This document shows positions 7,247-10,662 of a stretch of 10,662 nucleotides of DNA, one piece after another. Each line of letters starts with the position of its first letter. The first letter of the stretch is position 1. Position numbers and translations under genes: made by a program. Below the pieces are notes generated by a model. It worked only from the letters and a program-made list of their open reading frames with translations. It had not been told where the DNA came from and searched no databases. This stretch comes from Lachnospiraceae bacterium UBA7026 (lineage in GTDB: Bacteria > Bacillota > Clostridia > Lachnospirales > Lachnospiraceae). Location of the stretch: assembly GCA_002494165.1 (NCBI GenBank), contig DLBH01000079.1, forward strand, positions 1 through 10,662, written 5' to 3'.

Positions 7247-7876
7247 TTAAGCCTGGGCAGCTATCTGCCTTGTCTTTGCAAGATTTTTAGTCAGGTCCTC
7301 GATCAGCCGGGTAGTCCCTTCCACCCCCAGCAGGCTGCTGTCAATGAGGATATCCCGATTGTGCCGGTCTCCCCGGTAGGTGTCTGTCAAAGCCTTATAC
7401 CGCTGATGATAACGCTTGTCCTTTTCCGTGATCAGAAGCTTTGCGTCTTCCTCCGAAAGGTTATGACCTTCCATGACATTTTTCACTCTGACCTGGTCCG
7501 GAGCATAGATAAAAATCCGGAGCACATTTTCCTCATCCTTAAGGATATAGTCGGCGGACCTGCCGATGATCACACAGGGCTCCTTGTGGGCCAGTTTCTG
7601 GATGATCCTCTCCTGGACGTGGAGGGCCCGGCTGGTCAGATCTGAGTACTTGGAGAAAGACCCTCTCTTTTCCTGGCCTTCCGCTCCCTTACCGGCTATG
7701 GTCACTCCCGATTCCACCTTGTCGATAATATCCATGGGCACACCCACTTCCTTGATTACTTCATCAACAAAATCCCTGTCATAAAATTTATAACCCAGAT
7801 CCCTGGCAACCCTTTTTCCTATGGCATTTCCTTTTGCGCCGTATTCACAGCCAATCGTGATGATCAGATTCTTCAT
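7247..7876 (-). CDS. Cytidylate-kinase-like family protein
   Basis: A 209-aa P-loop protein like the cytidylate kinase-like family (Pfam Cytidylate_kin2) common in Clostridia. The N-terminus ITIGCEYGAKGNAIGKRVA (6-24) is the family's phosphate-binding region, usually 'GREYGSGGREIGK'. Here the Arg is Cys10 and one Gly is Lys. Other landmarks are YKFYDRDF (29-36), IIGRSADYIL (103-112) and KDKRYHQRY...GDRHNRDILIDSS (152-181). It is not the housekeeping CMP kinase. The reaction of this family is not established, and a small-molecule or nucleotide kinase is inferred from the fold. Its place between an aminotransferase and a permease is unexpected and suggests a function tied to the catabolic operon. 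Ribosome binding site AAAGGA precedes the ATG, and the stop of a 12-codon minigene directly abuts that site. Confidence 0.85.
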   Translation of the reverse strand: MKNLIITIGCEYGAKGNAIGKRVARDLGYKFYDRDFVDEVIKEVGVPMDIIDKVESGVTIAGKGAEGQEKRGSFSKYSDLTSRALHVQERIIQKLAHKEPCVIIGRSADYILKDEENVLRIFIYAPDQVRVKNVMEGHNLSEEDAKLLITEKDKRYHQRYKALTDTYRGDRHNRDILIDSSLLGVEGTTRLIEDLTKNLAKTRQIAAQA

Positions 7877-7889
7877 AGTAATATCCTTT

Positions 7890-7928
7890 CTACCCTAAAA
7901 TGGGAGGGGAGCCAGGTCTCATCTCCAT
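7890..7928 (-). CDS. Candidate 12-codon minigene (MEMRPGSPPILG)
   Basis: In the 75-nt gap between the first aminotransferase and the kinase-like gene, AAGGAGG (7939-7933) stands 4 nt before an ATG at 7928. The frame reads MEMRPGSPPILG and stops at TAG (7892-7890). That stop lies directly against the AGAAAGGA ribosome binding site of the kinase-like gene, so translation could couple the two. The ribosome binding site is as strong as that of the aminotransferase gene, yet no long frame uses it, which is the main evidence. It could instead be the relic of an older gene start. Confidence 0.35.
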   Translation of the reverse strand: MEMRPGSPPILG

Positions 7929-7951
7929 GACTCCTCCTTGTCCTATTCTTT

Positions 7952-9166
7952 TCATGACAGTACGCTGACGGTCTCACTGATAATGGCGACCGCCTTATCG
8001 CAATCCTCTTTGCTGACGATCAGCGGCGGGATCATACGGATGATATGATCTCCGATTGCCGTGATCAGCAGTTTACGGTCGATACAGCCATGCTTGACAT
8101 CCACACCGCTGATACTATCGTCGAACTCCACACCTACCAGCAGACCCTGGTGTCTGACCTCCCTCACATGGGGAATCGTCGCCAGCTTCTCAGCAAAATA
8201 ATCTCCCATCTCCTTGGCATTGCCGGCCAGATCACGGTCTAAAAGTTCATTAACTTCTGCCAGGGCTGCTGCACAGCTTACGGGATGACCGCCAAAAGTA
8301 GTCCCGTGAGAGCCGGCGTCAAAGGCCTTGGATACTTCCTCAGAAGCACAGATGGCTCCGATGGGCATACCACCGCCCAGGGCCTTGGCCATGGAAACGA
8401 TATCCGGCTTGACCCCGTAATTCATGTAGGACATGACCGCTCCGGTCCTGCACCAGCCGGTCTGAACCTCATCGATCAGCAGCAGCATACCCTTTTCATC
8501 ACAGTATTCCCGGAGGCCGGTCATAAATTCCTGGCTGGCCGGGTGAACACCGCCTTCTCCCTGGACTGGCTCTACCATAATGGCTATGGTATTTTCCGTA
8601 CAGGCATTTTTAAATGCCTCAAGGTCATTGAAGGGGGCATAGGAGAAACCGTAGGTCATGGGGCCGAAACCGACCTGGCAGCCATTGCCCGGCTGGCCTG
8701 TAGCTGACATGGCACCAAAAGTTCTTCCGTGGAAGCCCCATTTTGCGGTTACGATATGATATTTGTTAGGACCGTATTTCTCAATACCGTATTTTCTTGC
8801 CATCTTGATCATAGCCTCATTGGCCTCTGTTCCTGAATTCTGGAAGAAGATCTTGTCCATCCCGATGGTCTCACATACTTTTTCTGCCAGGAGTGCCTGG
8901 GGAATGGTATAAGGATAATTGAAGGTATGCATGATATCCCCAACCTGATCACGGACAGCCTCAACCACCTTCTCATTACAGTTACCGGCACTGTTTACCG
9001 CAATACCTGCATAAAAATCCAGGTAGGGAGTTCCCTTCTCATCATAGATATACATGTCCTTGGCAGTCTCCGCCAGGAAATCAAAACGCTCATAGGTTTC
9101 GATCATGTACTTATTTACTTTCTCCTTAATCTCCTCAAATGTCAGTCCCGTATCTTTAAGTCTCAT
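7952..9166 (-). CDS. Class III aminotransferase, acetylornithine/ornithine-type
   Basis: A 404-aa PLP-dependent transaminase, first gene of the operon. Landmarks are NSGTEANE (110-117), WGFHGRTFGAMSATG (143-157), VEPVQGEGGVHP (198-209), IDEVQTGWCRTG (231-242, Asp232) and the Schiff-base Lys261 in SMAKALGGGMPIGA. HIIRMIPPLIVSKED (374-388) is the usual C-terminal carboxylate-binding region. Length and motifs are ArgD/ornithine aminotransferase-like, but no arginine-biosynthesis genes are adjacent, and it is co-transcribed with a permease, a dehydrogenase and a second transaminase. A catabolic role on ornithine, a diamine or another omega-amino compound is therefore more likely than arginine synthesis. 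The start at 9166 has AAGGAGG (9181-9175) 8 nt upstream. It differs clearly from the other aminotransferase, so they are not a recent duplication. Confidence 0.88.
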   Translation of the reverse strand: MRLKDTGLTFEEIKEKVNKYMIETYERFDFLAETAKDMYIYDEKGTPYLDFYAGIAVNSAGNCNEKVVEAVRDQVGDIMHTFNYPYTIPQALLAEKVCETIGMDKIFFQNSGTEANEAMIKMARKYGIEKYGPNKYHIVTAKWGFHGRTFGAMSATGQPGNGCQVGFGPMTYGFSYAPFNDLEAFKNACTENTIAIMVEPVQGEGGVHPASQEFMTGLREYCDEKGMLLLIDEVQTGWCRTGAVMSYMNYGVKPDIVSMAKALGGGMPIGAICASEEVSKAFDAGSHGTTFGGHPVSCAAALAEVNELLDRDLAGNAKEMGDYFAEKLATIPHVREVRHQGLLVGVEFDDSISGVDVKHGCIDRKLLITAIGDHIIRMIPPLIVSKEDCDKAVAIISETVSVLS

Positions 9167-9247
9167 TCTGTCTTCCTCCTTAATTCTTATTTCAAGGCCG
9201 AGTCCCGGTTTTGGTTTTCCCTGAAAGGATTTCCCATAACAAGAGAA

Positions 9248-9278
9248 AAAGGCCCCACCAAATATTGATGACGCCTTT
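9248..9278 (-). terminator. Intrinsic terminator in the operon leader (attenuator candidate)
   Basis: On the minus strand, AAAGGC (9278-9273) pairs with GCCTTT (9253-9248), and inside it CATCA (9270-9266) pairs with TGGTG (9260-9256), with one mismatch and a wobble between the two stems and a 5-nt loop. TTTTT then CTCTT follows. It lies about 80 nt upstream of the first aminotransferase gene and downstream of its promoter, so it would stop transcription before the operon unless an antiterminating structure forms. Confidence 0.65.
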
Positions 9279-9298
9279 GCCCTGCTTTTATATTGTTT

Positions 9299-9365
9299 TC
9301 TGATCCGATTCCCACCGGACAGGTGAAAACCAGTACGGATGAAAGCATATCATCTGATTCCGATT
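9299..9365. repeat. Direct repeat TCTGAT(T)CCGATT flanking the operon start site, possible operator
   Basis: TCTGATCCGATT (9299-9310) recurs as TCTGATTCCGATT (9353-9365), differing by one inserted T, starts 54 nt apart. The second copy fills the space between -35 and -10, and the first is ~30 nt into the transcript. The positions suit a repressor that binds two sites, and the divergent DeoR-type gene is a natural candidate. No such binding is shown. Confidence 0.45.
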
Positions 9366-9372
9366 AAGTCAA
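9344..9372 (-). promoter_or_regulatory. Promoter of the aminotransferase-permease-dehydrogenase operon
   Basis: On the minus strand, TTGACT (9372-9367) is followed after 17 nt by TATGCT (9349-9344), with TGA directly before the -10 (extended -10). Transcription would start near 9337, giving a leader of about 170 nt. The -10 is bracketed by the short inverted repeat GATGA/TCATC (9338-9342 and 9350-9354). Confidence 0.75.
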
Positions 9373-9457
9373 TAACGCAGAATGAGATTGATTACTTTGA
9401 TCCTGATTTTGAATTTTTAAATAGTTAAAACTTCATTTTTATGCTTAAAATTTGATT

Positions 9458-9466
9458 ATTATATCA
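9458..9466 (-). promoter_or_regulatory. Possible second upstream promoter (extended -10 only)
   Basis: Minus-strand TGATATAAT (9466-9458) is a perfect -10 with a TG extension, inside a very AT-rich stretch (9405-9530). No convincing -35 lies 16-18 nt upstream. In such AT-rich DNA this may be chance. Confidence 0.25.
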
Positions 9467-9514
9467 TTATTTGAATTATTTTTATTGATTCAATTCTTGT
9501 TTGTCTTCATTTTT

Positions 9515-9631
9515 CTATTTTTCAACCATAAGGAAATGTCCTGAAAGCACCCGCCACAAGGCACAGCCCCCTCTTTGATTCTTCTGCCGGTCACCTTTAT
9601 GGAAACTTCCTATTGATTTTTCCCCAGTCAT
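9515..9631 (-). CDS. Possible 38-aa small ORF in the intergenic region
   Basis: A minus-strand frame from ATG 9631 to TAG 9515 begins MTGEKSIGSFHKGDRQ, contains GGCALWRVLSGHF and ends MVEK. Its GC-rich middle (9540-9600) stands out in an otherwise AT-rich spacer and carries imperfect inverted repeats (CCATAAGG at 9526-9533 and CCTTTATGG at 9593-9601). No ribosome binding site precedes the ATG, so this may instead be a structured non-coding element or the remnant of a longer gene. I do not recognise a function. Confidence 0.2.
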   Translation of the reverse strand: MTGEKSIGSFHKGDRQKNQRGGCALWRVLSGHFLMVEK

Positions 9632-9642
9632 GGTAGTATACT
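9613..9642 (+). promoter_or_regulatory. Candidate plus-strand promoter upstream of the DeoR-type gene
   Basis: TTGATT (9613-9618) and TATACT (9637-9642) are 18 nt apart. The -10 sits in the perfect 10-bp palindrome TAGTATACTA (9634-9643). Transcription would begin near 9649, about 185 nt before the regulator's start codon. Confidence 0.5.
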
Positions 9643-9657
9643 ATATCTAGTAAAAGC

Positions 9658-9696
9658 AAAGGCGCTTGAACCTGGAAAGGCTCAGGCGCTTTTTTT
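9658..9696 (+). terminator. Strong terminator hairpin just downstream of the plus-strand promoter
   Basis: AAAGGCGCTTGAACC (9658-9672) pairs with GGCTCAGGCGCTTTT (9679-9693), 15 positions with one A-C mismatch and two G-U pairs, loop TGGAAA, and a run of seven T from 9690. No plus-strand gene precedes it for nearly 7 kb, so it belongs to the promoter at 9613-9642. It is either an attenuator for the regulator gene or the end of a ~50-nt RNA. Confidence 0.8.
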
Positions 9697-9793
9697 CATG
9701 TAAATCCAATTATAAAATAAATTCTATGCAGCTGGCTGGAGGCAGCCACCGCAGTCCTTTTCCCAGGCCGGACCCGGCAGTGTGCCCGGGGAT

Positions 9794-9806
9794 TAGTATA
9801 AATACT
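9794..9806. promoter_or_regulatory. Small inverted repeat before the DeoR-type gene, possible autoregulatory site
   Basis: AGTAT-AA-ATACT (9795-9806) is a 5-bp inverted repeat, 28 nt before the start codon. TAGTATA (9794-9800) also occurs at 9634-9640 in the palindromic -10 of the upstream promoter. The shared heptamer could be a regulator site, but short AT-rich matches arise easily. Confidence 0.25.
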
Positions 9807-9834
9807 TCAAGCTCCCAAGAAAGGCAGGTAACTT

Positions 9835-10608
9835 ATGTCAAAAATAACCATGGAAAGAAGAAAAGAAATACTGCACCTGCTTAAGGCTGAAGGGCAGATG
9901 TCTGTCGAAGACCTGGCCCGTTCTGTCTTTGTCAGTGTCCCGACAATCCGCCGTGACCTGGCAGTCCTGACTGAAAAAGGTTCTGTCAAGCGGACCCATG
10001 GTATGGTATCCTACGCCCAGCCTGATCTGAATATCTGGCCCTTTGACACTAAAGCCAAACGGCAGCTGAAAGAAAAACAGCTGATCGGCCGGCTGGCAGC
10101 AGGCCTGCTTAAGGACAAGGATTCCATCTTTCTTGGCTCTGGCAGTACCTGTTATTATATGGCCAAGGAAATCAATTCTGACAAAAGACTGACCATTTTA
10201 AGCAATAGTCTTCCGGTCTTTGACCTCCTGGGCAAAAACCGCAGGATATTCCTGGAATGCCCCTGCGGCAGGTATGATGCGGGCCTGGCCAGCATCCTGG
10301 GTGCTGAAACCATCCGCCATATAGAAAAAAGAAATGCCCGCTACTACTTTCTGTCCTGCGATGGCATCGACACGGACAAGGGAATCACCAGCAATTCCCC
10401 CGAAGACCTCTCTGTCAAACAGGCCTTCCAGCGCCAGGCAGACCAGACCATCCTGCTTATGGACCACTCGAAAATATCCCAGGTAAAATATTATTTCTCC
10501 TTCCATCTCCACGATATCGATGTCCTGATTTCCGACCGCCCCCTCCCGGACCGGCTCCAGGAAAAATGCAGCGACTACGGCATCCGGGTCATCACTGGCC
10601 CCGAATAA
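9835..10608 (+). CDS. DeoR/GlpR-family transcriptional regulator
   Basis: This is a 257-aa regulator, normal length for the family. Residues ~6-60 form the DeoR-type helix-turn-helix: RRKEILHLLKAEGQMSVEDLARS then VSVPTIRRDLAVLTEKG, with THG beginning the wing. The effector domain is the ISOCOT-like sugar-phosphate sensor, seen as IFLGSGSTCYYMA (98-110), TILSNSLPV (120-128) and FLSCDGID. Family members mostly repress operons for sugars or related compounds and respond to phosphorylated metabolites. Its divergent position suggests control of the aminotransferase operon. A phosphorylated effector would give the cytidylate-kinase-like protein a possible meaning, but that is speculation. The ribosome binding site AAAGGCAGG is moderate. 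An alternative ATG lies five codons in. Confidence 0.9.
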   Translation: MSKITMERRKEILHLLKAEGQMSVEDLARSVFVSVPTIRRDLAVLTEKGSVKRTHGMVSYAQPDLNIWPFDTKAKRQLKEKQLIGRLAAGLLKDKDSIFLGSGSTCYYMAKEINSDKRLTILSNSLPVFDLLGKNRRIFLECPCGRYDAGLASILGAETIRHIEKRNARYYFLSCDGIDTDKGITSNSPEDLSVKQAFQRQADQTILLMDHSKISQVKYYFSFHLHDIDVLISDRPLPDRLQEKCSDYGIRVITGPE

Positions 10609-10662
10609 GGGCATTAAATAAGGGCATTTGCCTAAAACATTTGCCTAAAACATTTGCCCAAA
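10604..10662. repeat. Two successive families of 13-bp tandem repeats
   Basis: AATAAGGGCATTA-type units (10604-10616 and 10617-10628, identical over 12 bp) overlap the stop codon of the regulator gene. From 10625, CATTTGCCTAAAA occurs twice (10625-10637, 10638-10650), then a third time with changes to the window end (CATTTGCCCAAA). Both families have period 13. GGGCA (10622-10626) and TGCCC near 10655-10659 could pair, but no terminator is complete inside the window, and the array probably continues. Confidence 0.8.

Noticed and set aside
9246..9290. Cyclic-di-GMP-I riboswitch, because the minus-strand leader contains GCAGGGCAAAGGCG
   Set aside because: Only a short stretch resembles that consensus. 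The second conserved block and the tetraloop/receptor region are missing, and the segment is part of the terminator stem.
9666..9884. Plus-strand ORF of 72 codons ending inside the regulator gene
   Set aside because: It starts inside the terminator hairpin, lacks a ribosome binding site and overlaps the regulator in another frame.

Overview
The window looks like chromosomal DNA from a gut-type anaerobic Firmicute of the class Clostridia, most likely Lachnospiraceae. This rests on the mix of families (a Lachnospiraceae-like cytidylate-kinase-like protein, an iron-dependent alcohol dehydrogenase, a YgiQ-like radical SAM remnant, a DeoR/GlpR regulator), strong AAGGAGG-type ribosome binding sites, sigma-A-type promoters and short AT-rich spacers. 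The species cannot be named from sequence alone. There is no rRNA, tRNA, CRISPR array, transposase or phage gene.

Left part (1-2750). A minus-strand gene runs off the left edge. It encodes a winged-helix-like N-terminus followed by a four-cysteine iron-sulfur motif. Divergent from it, a near-consensus promoter drives a 447-aa condensation/alcohol-acetyltransferase-like protein that ends in a clean terminator. Next is an 84-codon ORF that joins the first ~42 residues of a radical SAM protein to the last ~42 residues of the same family, so the enzyme core has been deleted in frame. A 24-bp tandem repeat and a long hairpin, which separates convergent transcription units, follow.

Central part (2832-9400). 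Five minus-strand genes form a probable operon read right to left: an acetylornithine/ornithine-type class III aminotransferase, a cytidylate-kinase-like protein, an APC-family amino acid permease, an iron-containing alcohol dehydrogenase and a GabT-like class III aminotransferase. Together they suggest import of an amino compound, transamination to a (semi)aldehyde and NAD(P)H-dependent reduction to a hydroxy acid or alcohol. GABA/4-hydroxybutyrate, 5-aminovalerate, beta-alanine, taurine or a polyamine are all possible substrates, and the sequence does not decide between them. The operon is preceded by an extended -10 promoter, a ~170-nt leader with an apparent intrinsic terminator (attenuator candidate) and a 12/13-bp direct repeat that could be an operator. 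Inside the operon are a 12-codon minigene with a strong ribosome binding site, a GC-rich intercistronic hairpin, and 44-45-bp tandem repeats that copy the 3' end of the dehydrogenase gene.

Right part (9400-10662). After an AT-rich intergenic region comes a plus-strand promoter, followed within ~50 nt by a strong terminator hairpin (an attenuator or a very short RNA). A DeoR/GlpR-family repressor gene follows, divergent from the operon and so its probable regulator. The window ends in two successive families of 13-bp tandem repeats just past the regulator's stop codon.
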